A DNA stretch of 15,099 nucleotides from DATLZB01 sp035574175 (GTDB lineage Bacteria; Pseudomonadota; Alphaproteobacteria; Rhizobiales; Hyphomicrobiaceae), in NCBI GenBank assembly GCA_035574175.1, contig DATLZB010000123.1:1-15099 (forward strand). Reading direction: 5' to 3'. A model generated the notes under the pieces. It was not told where the DNA came from and ran no database searches. It was given only the letters and a program-made list of their open reading frames with translations. A program made the position numbers and the translations under genes. Below are positions 1-6,706 of this stretch, one piece after another. The stretch's first letter is position 1. Each line of letters starts with the position of its first letter.

Positions 1-508
1 GCATCTCGAAGGCGCCGCGCAAGCGCAACAGCCCGCCGGTGTCGTCGCCGCCCACCTGGTGATGATAGGACGTCGTGAAAATGAACGATCCGAGCCGCAC
101 CGCGGCGTAGCCGCCAAGCACCACCCCACCGTCGATGTCGCCGAGGCCCCTGAGCAGAGGGCCGTCATCTTCATCCCGGCCGAATCGGAGCCCGACCAGC
201 GGCCCGGCTTCGAACACCCCCTGCCGGATAACCCGGATTTGCAGGCTGTCGATGCCCGAATAGGTGACAATGCCGCTGCCGCCGAACGGCGAGCCGGGAA
301 AGATGAACGGCGCCCCCGTCACCTCGTAGGAGTCGGAGCCTTCGTACTTGGGGCTGACGACCAGGGCACCGCCCACCGTCCAGCCGCCGCCAAACAGGCT
401 CTCAAAGCCGTCCTCGGCTCGCGCGTCGGTGGTACCGGCCAGCAGCATTGCGGCACCGGCGAGAGCGCCTGCAACTCGGGCAAACGGCTTCACGAGATCC
501 AAAGGCAT
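1..508 (-). CDS. MipA/OmpV family outer-membrane protein, N-terminal part (cut by window edge)
   Basis: The reading frame is open from an ATG at 508 to the window edge, giving 169 residues without a stop, so the C-terminal part lies outside. The N-terminus is a signal peptide: Lys7 and Arg11, a hydrophobic stretch at about 12-26, and a likely cleavage after ARA near residue 31. The mature start (GGGWTVGGALVVSPKYEGSD) has the look of MipA/OmpV beta-barrel proteins, with alternating hydrophobic strands and a P-x-Y-x-G-S-D turn. Family members are outer-membrane proteins; some scaffold murein-synthesising complexes, but in alphaproteobacteria the role is mostly unknown. No convincing Shine-Dalgarno is seen: GGAG abuts the ATG directly. 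The 156 bases between this gene and the next show no clear site. The family call is fairly secure, the function is not. Confidence 0.8.
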   Translation of the reverse strand, partial: MPLDLVKPFARVAGALAGAAMLLAGTTDARAEDGFESLFGGGWTVGGALVVSPKYEGSDSYEVTGAPFIFPGSPFGGSGIVTYSGIDSLQIRVIRQGVFEAGPLVGLRFGRDEDDGPLLRGLGDIDGGVVLGGYAAVRLGSFIFTTSYHHQVGGDDTGGLLRLRGAFEM

Positions 509-664
509 CTCCGACGTTGGGGAGGCAGCACGACTGCTCGATCTTATAGGTCCAAATCGTTACTGCAGAGACCGGTTGGACATCCGCCCGGGCGCGATTG
601 CGGCCATGTGTGGCGCGCGCATCACAGCCGCACCGGCCGGGCACAGTGATGATCGCCGCCGAGC

Positions 665-2275
665 TTAGACGGACACGGCAGCTTTCGCGGCGGTGGTCCG
701 GCGCACTCGCGCACGAATTACTTCAGACCCCACATCGTCCAGCGCAGCCCTAAGGTTGTTGTCGTTGGCGGTACGCTTTTTGACACGCGCCGCTAGCCTA
801 GCCAGACCCTTGAGGTGCCGTTCTCTCCACTTTGGGCCCTTGCGGCTGACAATCTGCACACAGAGGTGTACCGCCCAAGTGCGTTTCTCGGTTGGCAAAT
901 GCTCCAGCATGCATAACAGGCGGTTGCACAAGGTGACTGCGTCAACCTCCTCGGCGATTGGTGCGGCATCCCCTCCCATATTCTGATGATTCGAGATCGC
1001 TATATCGATCAGCCGCTTTCTTGGGGCGATCTCGAAAAAACCCTCAATCCCACGCTCTACGGCAATCTTGCTCAGCCTCACGACCAGGCGGTCGAGCCGA
1101 TTGCGGGCTCCTTCCCCGTGCGCCGACCATTGCGTTTCAGTCTGGTAACGAAGGTTTGAAAGGACCGCACCGAGAATGGTGTCATCTATGTCATCGGTTC
1201 GCTCGTCGAGAAAGCCCTCAATCGTATCTAGCTGTCTGCGCTTCAGATCCTTGGTCTCTTGATGCAGTCGAAAAAGGCTCGCCGGTAGGAACGAAAAGAT
1301 TCGGAGGCGGCGAACCAAGGCGAGCATCCGTTGGCGTACAAGCACGTTTGGATGGCTTACGGCGAAGAAGGCGATCCATCTTCTGATGAATGCTGGAGCG
1401 CGAGACGCACGCATGTGCAAGTACGTGACATCGTCCCTGTGCTTCGCCTCATCGAAAGCCACCATTAGCGATTGAACTTGCTTGTACTGCTTGAAAAGGC
1501 CGACGAAGACGGCAATGAGGAGCAGTGTGGCTGAAAAGTATACGGCCCCCTGATAGAACTTGCCTGGCCCAGGCAGGAAAGCAACGTTGTGCGAGCCAAT
1601 CACCAAGTTGGCTCCTGGCAGTTGCTCCACCGTAACCAACAGATAGGAGCAGTACCCGCAAGTCTCCCAGACGATGATCGGTATTGCCTCGACCATTCGC
1701 CAGCCGTGTACGGCGTCGATGCGGTAGAGGAGGCCTGCTTCGCCCAAAACGAAAAACACCACGGACGGAGCCAGAACACCGATTTTACGTAACGGCGAAT
1801 TCTCGCTGAACTCCTTATCGTCCTTGAGCATAATACCATCCATAACGTCGGACTCTTCGTTGACCACCAGGAGGCCGCCCAAAATGATGAGGCCGTGAAG
1901 AACGACAAAGAGCCCAATGGCAAATGTTGCAACCATGCCCGCGCCCAGGAACAAGGCGATCATCAGCACACCAACATTGGCCGCAATCCACCCCAACCCA
2001 CGGTGTACGCTGAAGCTTCCGTCGCGTGACGTTGGGCGCAGGATGGCGACGAGCGCCCACTCGAGGCCGGTACAGGTCTTTGTCAGGATCCAGAAGCCCG
2101 CGTGCCAAAGACTACCGAAGAGCCGAACAGCCGCGCGACGGCCCGCCGCTGTGGCTAAACCGGCGACTACAAGCAGAACCGTTGCTGCTGCGATGAGCTC
2201 CCAAGGCAACAACTGGATGAGTGAGACCGAAGAATTGACGTGCGACCACGTAGACGCAATGATTCCTTGCAACAT
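665..2275 (-). CDS. Unrecognised multi-pass membrane protein with long basic C-terminal region
   Basis: I do not recognise this 536-residue protein. The ATG at 2275 is preferred over an in-frame start 18 codons upstream (2329) because GGGGAGGG lies six bases before it. Hydrophobic segments at roughly 20-44, 55-79, 95-138 (probably two helices), 165-184, 195-216 and 244-262 suggest about seven membrane spans. An acidic loop (residues about 139-155) separates two of them. Residues 263-536 are soluble, rich in Arg, Lys and Leu, and look helical; no enzyme motif is visible. The gene stands alone, facing away from trxB and with no operon partner. Its codons are less GC-biased at third positions than those of trxB or leuC, which suggests recent acquisition or weak selection. 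Reading frame and length are well supported; the function is unknown. Confidence 0.75.
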   Translation of the reverse strand: MLQGIIASTWSHVNSSVSLIQLLPWELIAAATVLLVVAGLATAAGRRAAVRLFGSLWHAGFWILTKTCTGLEWALVAILRPTSRDGSFSVHRGLGWIAANVGVLMIALFLGAGMVATFAIGLFVVLHGLIILGGLLVVNEESDVMDGIMLKDDKEFSENSPLRKIGVLAPSVVFFVLGEAGLLYRIDAVHGWRMVEAIPIIVWETCGYCSYLLVTVEQLPGANLVIGSHNVAFLPGPGKFYQGAVYFSATLLLIAVFVGLFKQYKQVQSLMVAFDEAKHRDDVTYLHMRASRAPAFIRRWIAFFAVSHPNVLVRQRMLALVRRLRIFSFLPASLFRLHQETKDLKRRQLDTIEGFLDERTDDIDDTILGAVLSNLRYQTETQWSAHGEGARNRLDRLVVRLSKIAVERGIEGFFEIAPRKRLIDIAISNHQNMGGDAAPIAEEVDAVTLCNRLLCMLEHLPTEKRTWAVHLCVQIVSRKGPKWRERHLKGLARLAARVKKRTANDNNLRAALDDVGSEVIRARVRRTTAAKAAVSV

Positions 2276-2394
2276 GAACACCCTCCCCACACATACGAAA
2301 CAACCAAGAGGATAGCTTACGTGTCGCACAAATCGTGGCAGGTGGTCAGATCAAAAGTCGATCAGCCATCCTCAACAGGGATGTAAGTGGACCC

Positions 2395-2421
2395 TTGCCA
2401 AATGGCGTTGACCTGTACATT
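2395..2421 (+). promoter_or_regulatory. Possible trxB promoter
   Basis: In the 188-base gap between the divergent membrane-protein gene and trxB, TTGCCA (2395-2400) and TACATT (2416-2421) resemble -35 and -10 boxes. The spacer is only 15 bases, shorter than usual, so this is weak. A second candidate, TTGACC at 2408-2413, has no good -10 at 17 bases. Confidence 0.2.
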
Positions 2422-2463
2422 GCGTGGCGCTGGATCCCCCGATAGTGAGTTGACACCGCTCCG

Positions 2464-3423
2464 ATGACTGTTAGGCACGCCAAGGTTCTGATCCTCGGGT
2501 CCGGCCCCGCCGGCTACACCGCGGCCATCTATGCCGCCCGCGCCATGCTGAAGCCGGTGCTGATCCAGGGCATCCAGCCGGGCGGCCAGCTCACCATCAC
2601 CACCGACGTCGAGAACTATCCAGGCTTCGCCAAGGTCATCCAGGGGCCATGGCTGATGGAAGAGATGAAAGCCCAGGCCGAGCACGTCGGCGCCGAGATC
2701 GTCATGGATCACATCGCCAAGGTGGACCTGTCGCGGCGGCCGTTCCGGCTCGAGGGCGATTCAGGCGACACCTACACCTGCGACGCGCTCATCATCTGCA
2801 CCGGCGCTCAGGCCCGTTGGCTTGGTCTCCCGTCCGAGGAGGTTTTCAAGGGTCACGGCGTGTCCGCCTGCGCCACCTGCGACGGCTTCTTCTACAAGGG
2901 CAAGCAGGTGATCGTCGTCGGCGGCGGCAACACCGCGGTCGAGGAGGCGATCTTCCTCACCAAGTTTGCGAGCCGCGTCACCCTCGTTCACCGCCGCGAC
3001 AGCCTGCGCGCGGAAAAGATCCTGCAGGAGCGCCTGTTCAACAATCCCAAGATCGAGGTGCTCTGGGACACCACGCTCGAGGAGGTTCTGGGCACCCTTG
3101 AACCCAAGGTGGTCACCGGTGTGCGTGTTAGGAATGTCAAGACCGGGCGGGTCAGCGAGCTCAAGACCGACGGCGTGTTCATCGCCATCGGCCACGCTCC
3201 GGCCACGGAGCTGTTCCAAGGGCAGCTTGAGATGAAGCCGACGGGTTACCTGATTACGGCGCCCGATTCGACGGCCACCTCCATACCCGGCGTGTTCGCG
3301 GCCGGCGACGTTAAGGATGATGTTTTCCGCCAGGCTGTTACCGCTGCCGGGCTCGGCTGCATGGCCGCGCTCGAAGCGGAGCATTATCTTGCAGCGAGCG
3401 CGACCAGGGCGGCGGCCGAGTGA
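2464..3423 (+). CDS. trxB: Thioredoxin reductase (NADPH)
   Basis: This 319-residue flavoprotein transfers electrons from NADPH through FAD and a redox-active disulfide to thioredoxin in the cytoplasm. Visible features in order are the FAD-binding GSGPAG (12-17) with the following AAIYAARA helix, the active-site C136-A-T-C139 in the ACATCDGFF context, the NADPH-binding GGGNTA (153-158) with the downstream HRRD, and the C-terminal FAD motif around AAGDVKDD. The length matches the low-molecular-weight bacterial enzyme. The ATG at 2464 is the first start after an in-frame stop; no strong Shine-Dalgarno precedes it. It runs in the same direction as the LsrB/VtlR-like regulator that begins 211 bases later, the same order as trxB-lsrB in Sinorhizobium. 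No doubt about the identity. Confidence 0.97.
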   Translation: MTVRHAKVLILGSGPAGYTAAIYAARAMLKPVLIQGIQPGGQLTITTDVENYPGFAKVIQGPWLMEEMKAQAEHVGAEIVMDHIAKVDLSRRPFRLEGDSGDTYTCDALIICTGAQARWLGLPSEEVFKGHGVSACATCDGFFYKGKQVIVVGGGNTAVEEAIFLTKFASRVTLVHRRDSLRAEKILQERLFNNPKIEVLWDTTLEEVLGTLEPKVVTGVRVRNVKTGRVSELKTDGVFIAIGHAPATELFQGQLEMKPTGYLITAPDSTATSIPGVFAAGDVKDDVFRQAVTAAGLGCMAALEAEHYLAASATRAAAE

Positions 3424-3563
3424 GCCCGTTGGCCGGCTGGGCCCTTCCGTTTCTGCTTGTATTGTCGTCAATTGGGCCTAATGTTGCGTGCCGAAAACGG
3501 CGGTTAACGGCCAGATCGCGCCCGGCGCCTCATCCGTCAGGACCAGCAACCCTGGATGCCTAC

Positions 3564-3601
3564 GCCACCTGTCCGGAGCAGTTGCTCCAAGGGCGGGTGG
3601 C
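3564..3601 (+). other. Nested hairpin in the leader of the LysR gene
   Basis: GCCACC (3564-3569) pairs with GGTGGC (3596-3601), and inside it GGAGC (3575-3579) pairs with GCTCC (3584-3588) around AGTT. It ends 33 bases before the regulator's ATG and has no T-run, so it is not a terminator. It could be a 5' UTR structure if the transcript starts upstream. The rest of the 211-base trxB-lysR gap shows nothing clear. Confidence 0.35.
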
Positions 3602-3634
3602 ACGCGCGCGGATGGCTTGGCAGGGACTGAAAGC

Positions 3635-4522
3635 ATGGACTGGGACAAGCTCAGGATTTTTCACGCGGCCGCCGAGGCCGGCAGCTTCACGCATGCAGGC
3701 GAGATGCTGAACATGAGCCAGTCGGCGGTGAGCCGGCAGGTCTCCTCGTTGGAGAAGGATCTGGGTGTGGCGCTTTTCCACCGCCACGCGCGCGGTCTGG
3801 TGCTGACCGAGCAGGGCGAATTGCTTCATCGCACGGCCACCGAGGTGATGAACAAGCTGCACACGGCCGAGATGATGCTCTCTGATTCGGCGACCAAGCC
3901 GGCCGGCGAGCTGCGCATCTCGGCGCCCGTCGGCCTCGGCACGGTGTGGGTGACACAGCGCCTCAGGGAATTCATGGAGCTTTATCCCGACATCCGCATC
4001 GAGGTGATCCTGAGCGACGAGCAGCTCGATATCGCCATGCGCGAGGCCGACGTCGCGCTCCGCACCCGCGAGCCCGAGCAGAGCGACCTTATCCGCCGCC
4101 AGCTCACCACTGTTCGCGTACGCGCTTTTGCCTCTACCCAGTATGTGCGCCGCTTCGGGGCTCCCCGTTCGCTTGAGGAGCTCGACAAGCATCGCATCAT
4201 CTCCTATGGCGCTTCTCCGCCGGCCCAGCTTTCGGTGATCCGCTGGCTCGAGACGGCCGGGCGCGAGAGCAAGAGCCCGCGCGTGCCCGTGCTGCGTGTG
4301 AACAACGTGATCGGCGTCAAGTACGCCATCCGGGCGGGTATCGGCATCGGCATGATGCCCGATTACCTGACCGAGGAGGAAACGGAGCTGGTACCGGTGC
4401 TGACCGATGTCGAGCTGCCGACCATGCCCATCATCTTCGCCTATCCTGAGGAGCTGAAGACCTCGCGCAAGGTGCAGGTTTTGCGCGACTTCCTGGTTGC
4501 CAAGGTGCGCGTTTGGAAGTGA
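3635..4522 (+). CDS. lsrB: LysR-family regulator of the LsrB/VtlR type
   Basis: The ATG at 3635 gives a 295-residue protein. The frame is open 49 codons further upstream, but the MDWDKLRIFHAAAEAGSFTH start is the family N-terminus and AGGGA precedes it. Residues 1-60 form the winged helix-turn-helix (AGEMLNMSQSAVSRQVSSLE); residues about 90-290 form the effector-binding domain. The opening sequence and the trxB neighbourhood match LsrB of Sinorhizobium and VtlR of Brucella and Agrobacterium, which are known to affect envelope, redox and symbiosis or virulence genes and to activate AbcR small RNAs. This copy contains no cysteine at all, which matters because cysteine-based redox control has been reported for Sinorhizobium LsrB. 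Family assignment is certain; LsrB/VtlR orthology is strongly supported by sequence start and context. Confidence 0.9.
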   Translation: MDWDKLRIFHAAAEAGSFTHAGEMLNMSQSAVSRQVSSLEKDLGVALFHRHARGLVLTEQGELLHRTATEVMNKLHTAEMMLSDSATKPAGELRISAPVGLGTVWVTQRLREFMELYPDIRIEVILSDEQLDIAMREADVALRTREPEQSDLIRRQLTTVRVRAFASTQYVRRFGAPRSLEELDKHRIISYGASPPAQLSVIRWLETAGRESKSPRVPVLRVNNVIGVKYAIRAGIGIGMMPDYLTEEETELVPVLTDVELPTMPIIFAYPEELKTSRKVQVLRDFLVAKVRVWK

Positions 4523-4545
4523 GGCGGGCGGCGTTTCGCTATCGC

Positions 4546-4564
4546 GTATGCGCGCTTCGCATAC
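4546..4564. promoter_or_regulatory. Perfect 7-bp dyad with a T-N11-A LysR box
   Basis: GTATGCG and CGCATAC flank a five-base centre. Within the dyad, T4549 and A4561 are exactly 11 bases apart, the classic LysR-type recognition pattern. It starts 24 bases after the regulator's stop codon and lies about 55-75 bases before the proposed small-RNA start, where a LysR activator normally binds. That the adjacent regulator binds here is inference. Confidence 0.55.
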
Positions 4565-4569
4565 CAAGC

Positions 4570-4585
4570 ATGCGGAGTGCCGCAT
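4570..4585. promoter_or_regulatory. Second dyad, possible LysR activation site
   Basis: ATGCGG and CCGCAT flank AGTG. It lies five bases after the first dyad and shares its ATGCG core, so the two look like paired recognition and activation half-sites. The T-A spacing here is 12 rather than 11. It abuts the candidate -35 box at 4585-4590. Confidence 0.45.
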
Positions 4586-4613
4586 TGCACAAGCCGCCGC
4601 CTTGGGAGTTGAT
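4585..4613 (+). promoter_or_regulatory. Candidate promoter of the small RNA
   Basis: TTGCAC (4585-4590) is a fair -35 box. Seventeen bases later GTTGAT (4608-4613) is a poor -10, as expected for an activator-dependent promoter. A start near 4620 would put the first stem-loop at the very 5' end of the transcript. Weak on its own; supported by the LysR dyads upstream and the terminator downstream. Confidence 0.35.
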
Positions 4614-4619
4614 GAGGCT

Positions 4620-4737
4620 CGCTGTGACGGACAGCGATTGAAGGCGACACCCTCCCTTACGACGCCTTCAACCACGTCCTTCGGGATGTGGACTTTTGCC
4701 TTGATGCCGGGCCGGAAACGGTCCGGCATTCTTTTTG
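4620..4737 (+). ncRNA. Candidate trans-acting small RNA, AbcR/alpha-r15-like
   Basis: Four stem-loops follow one another: CGCTGT/ACAGCG (4620-4625 with 4631-4636); a perfect 9-bp stem TTGAAGGCG/CGCCTTCAA (4638-4646 with 4663-4671) whose 16-base loop exposes CCCTCCC; an 8-bp stem closed by a TTCG tetraloop (4672-4691, one G-T pair); and a GAAA-capped terminator (4704-4729) followed by a T-rich tract. A pyrimidine loop resembling an anti-Shine-Dalgarno sequence is typical of AbcR RNAs, which repress ABC-transporter mRNAs. In Sinorhizobium the AbcR genes lie beside lsrB, and LsrB/VtlR is known to activate AbcR genes in relatives. The 5' end is inferred. I recognise the family from structure and location, not from an alignment; the alternative is a leuC attenuator-like leader. 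Confidence 0.6.
4704..4737 (+). terminator. Rho-independent terminator between the LysR gene and leuC
   Basis: ATGCCGG and CCGGCAT extend inward through one G-T and two C-G pairs to a G-C closed GAAA loop, an 11-bp stem, followed by TTCTTTTTG. It ends the proposed small RNA and separates it from leuC, which begins 90 bases later. An ACTTTTG tract after the preceding TTCG hairpin (4672-4691) may act as a backup stop. Confidence 0.8.
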
Positions 4738-4756
4738 TACGGCCGCCGATGCTTGC

Positions 4757-4782
4757 CGCCGCCCGTTTGCAGCAGGGCGGCG
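4757..4782 (+). other. Hairpin in the leuC leader
   Basis: CGCCGCCC (4757-4764) pairs perfectly with GGGCGGCG (4775-4782) around a ten-base loop. It lies 44 bases before the leuC ATG, downstream of the terminator. No T-run follows, and no short leucine-rich leader peptide is evident, so a classic attenuator is not supported. Confidence 0.4.
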
Positions 4783-4826
4783 AGGCGCTATCAAGGGTTC
4801 TGACGAACCTGGAGAAGCGAACCGCG

Positions 4827-6227
4827 ATGGCACGAACGCTCTACGACAAGATCTGGGACGATCACCTCGTCGACCGGCAGCCCGACGGCACCTGCCTGAT
4901 CTATATCGATCGCCACCTCGTCCACGAGGTTACAAGCCCGCAGGCTTTCGAGGGCTTGCGCTTGGCCGGCCGCCGGGTCCGAGCGCCGGGCAAGACGCTG
5001 TGTGTTGTTGACCACAACGTGCCGACCACCGATCGCAGCAAACCCAATCCCGATCCGGAAAGCGCCGAACAGATCAGCACGCTTGCCCGCAACGCGGCGG
5101 ATTTCGGGCTTGAATATTACGATGAGCACGACAAGCGGCAGGGCATCGTTCACGTCATTGGCCCTGAGCAGGGCTTCACGCTGCCGGGCACCACCATCGT
5201 CTGCGGCGACAGCCACACGGCGACCCATGGCGCCTTCGGCGCGCTCGCCTACGGCATCGGCACCTCCGAGGTCGAGCACGTGCTGGCGACGCAAACCCTC
5301 ATTCAGAAGAAATCGAAGAACATGCGGGTGACGGTTGACGGCGAGCTGCCGGAGGGCGTGACCGCGAAGGACATCATCCTCGGCATCATCGGCGAGATCG
5401 GCACGGCCGGGGGCACCGGCAGCACCATCGAGTACGCCGGCGAAGCCATCCGCTCCCTCTCGATGGAGGGGCGCATGACCATCTGCAACATGTCGATCGA
5501 AGCCGGGGCCCGCGCCGGCCTGATTGCCCCGGACGAGAAAACCTACGAGTACCTGAAGGGCCGACCCAAAGCGCCGAAGGGCGACGCCTGGGACATGGCC
5601 ATGCGCTATTGGGAAACGCTGCACTCGGACGAGGGCGCTCATTTCGACCGCGAGGTCAGGCTCGATGCGGCGAACTTGCCGCCCCTCGTCACCTGGGGCA
5701 CCAACCCCGAGCAGGTGGTGGCGGTCACCGGGCGTGTGCCGGAGCCCGCGGCAATCGCCGATGAAGCCAAGCGCCGGGCGGCGGAACGGGCCCTCGAGTA
5801 CATGGGGCTCAAGGGCGGTGAGAAGATTACCGACATCAGGCTCGACCGCGTGTTCATCGGCTCCTGCACCAACTCTCGCATCGAGGACCTGCGCCTCGTC
5901 GCTCGCATCGTCGAGGGCAAGCGCGTCAACGGCAACGTTGCGGCCATGATCGTGCCGGGTTCCGGTCTCGTCAAAGAGCAGGCGGAGGCCGAGGGGCTCG
6001 ACAAGATCTTCAAGGCGGCCGGTTTTGAGTGGCGCGAGCCGGGCTGCTCCATGTGCCTAGCCATGAATCCCGACAAGCTTGCCCCGGGTGAGCGCTGCGC
6101 CTCCACCTCCAACCGCAATTTCGAGGGCCGTCAGGGCTACCGCGGCCGCACCCACCTCGTCTCCCCGGCCATGGCCGCGGCAGCGGCCATTGCCGGCCAC
6201 TTCGTCGATGTGAGGACGTGGCGCTAG
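4827..6227 (+). CDS. leuC: 3-isopropylmalate dehydratase, large subunit
   Basis: LeuC with LeuD isomerises 2-isopropylmalate to 3-isopropylmalate in leucine biosynthesis, using a [4Fe-4S] cluster. The ATG at 4827 (MARTLYDKIWDDHLV) gives 466 residues, the usual length; the frame is open 110 codons further upstream, but that stretch does not look like LeuC. The cluster ligands are C347 in GSCTNSR and C407 and C410 in PGCSMC, at the expected family positions. The CGDSHTATHGAFGALAYGIG substrate/cluster region and the HNVPTTDR stretch are intact. GGAG sits 12 bases before the start, rather far. The gene follows a terminator, so it probably has its own promoter in 4738-4826. leuD is not adjacent but lies about 7.2 kb downstream on the same strand. 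A short GC hairpin (AGCGG/CCGCT) just after the stop could aid termination. Confidence 0.97.
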   Translation: MARTLYDKIWDDHLVDRQPDGTCLIYIDRHLVHEVTSPQAFEGLRLAGRRVRAPGKTLCVVDHNVPTTDRSKPNPDPESAEQISTLARNAADFGLEYYDEHDKRQGIVHVIGPEQGFTLPGTTIVCGDSHTATHGAFGALAYGIGTSEVEHVLATQTLIQKKSKNMRVTVDGELPEGVTAKDIILGIIGEIGTAGGTGSTIEYAGEAIRSLSMEGRMTICNMSIEAGARAGLIAPDEKTYEYLKGRPKAPKGDAWDMAMRYWETLHSDEGAHFDREVRLDAANLPPLVTWGTNPEQVVAVTGRVPEPAAIADEAKRRAAERALEYMGLKGGEKITDIRLDRVFIGSCTNSRIEDLRLVARIVEGKRVNGNVAAMIVPGSGLVKEQAEAEGLDKIFKAAGFEWREPGCSMCLAMNPDKLAPGERCASTSNRNFEGRQGYRGRTHLVSPAMAAAAAIAGHFVDVRTWR

Positions 6228-6262
6228 ATTAAGCGGTCGCGCGCCGCTCTCGCCCATGACCG

Positions 6263-6589
6263 TCAGGCCCCGCGCGGTCCCCACAGGATGACCAGCGCGC
6301 CGGCGCAACATATGGCTGCTCCGGTCAGGTCCCAGCGGTCTGGCACGCGCCCCTCCGCTGCCCACAGCCAGACGAGGGACGCTGCGATGTAGATGCCTCC
6401 ATATGCGGCATAGGCCCGTCCCGCGAAAGCCACGTCGACCTGGGTCAGGAAGTACGCGAAGAGCAGCAGGCAAGCCGCTCCCGGTATCAGCCACAGCGGC
6501 GAGGAGTGGAGCCGCAGCCAGGCCCAGAAGGCGAAGCAGCCGGCGATTTCCGCTACTGCGGCGAGCACGAAGTAAGCAAGCGTCGGCAT
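6263..6589 (-). CDS. UPF0060 (YnfA) family small membrane protein
   Basis: The ATG at 6589 gives 108 residues and is preferred because GGAGG lies just before it; the ten codons upstream are not family-like. Four hydrophobic segments cover nearly the whole chain. The family signatures are an early AEIAGC, GRAYAAYGGIYI in the middle, and a final WDLTGA segment ending in WGPRG. YnfA proteins resemble small multidrug resistance transporters, and some have been linked to export of cationic compounds; the physiological substrate is not settled. It is convergent with leuC and lies 117 bases downstream of modC on the same strand. That interval contains an imperfect hairpin with no T-run, so read-through from the mod operon is possible. 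Family assignment is secure, the function is not. Confidence 0.92.
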   Translation of the reverse strand: MPTLAYFVLAAVAEIAGCFAFWAWLRLHSSPLWLIPGAACLLLFAYFLTQVDVAFAGRAYAAYGGIYIAASLVWLWAAEGRVPDRWDLTGAAICCAGALVILWGPRGA

Positions 6590-6706
6590 CGATCCTCCGA
6601 AATTGCTCCATCTTCGCAAGTCGGTACCGATCGCGAACGGTGCCCGATTCTTGCCATTTGCCTATTGGTCACCGCCTGTGTGGCGATGCCAGAGAGTAGG
6701 GCCGCT

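Noticed and set aside
59..649. Plus-strand frames opposite the MipA/OmpV gene
   Set aside because: The minus strand gives a signal peptide and a family-like outer-membrane protein, so these are shadows.
3560..4729. A 389-codon minus-strand open frame opposite the LysR gene and the small-RNA region
   Set aside because: It is opposite a certain LysR gene, has low-complexity His/Ala/Arg composition and no family resemblance.
4523..4826. A tRNA or a leucine leader peptide in the LysR-leuC gap
   Set aside because: No cloverleaf or T-loop sequence is present, and no short frame with consecutive leucine codons and a Shine-Dalgarno was found.
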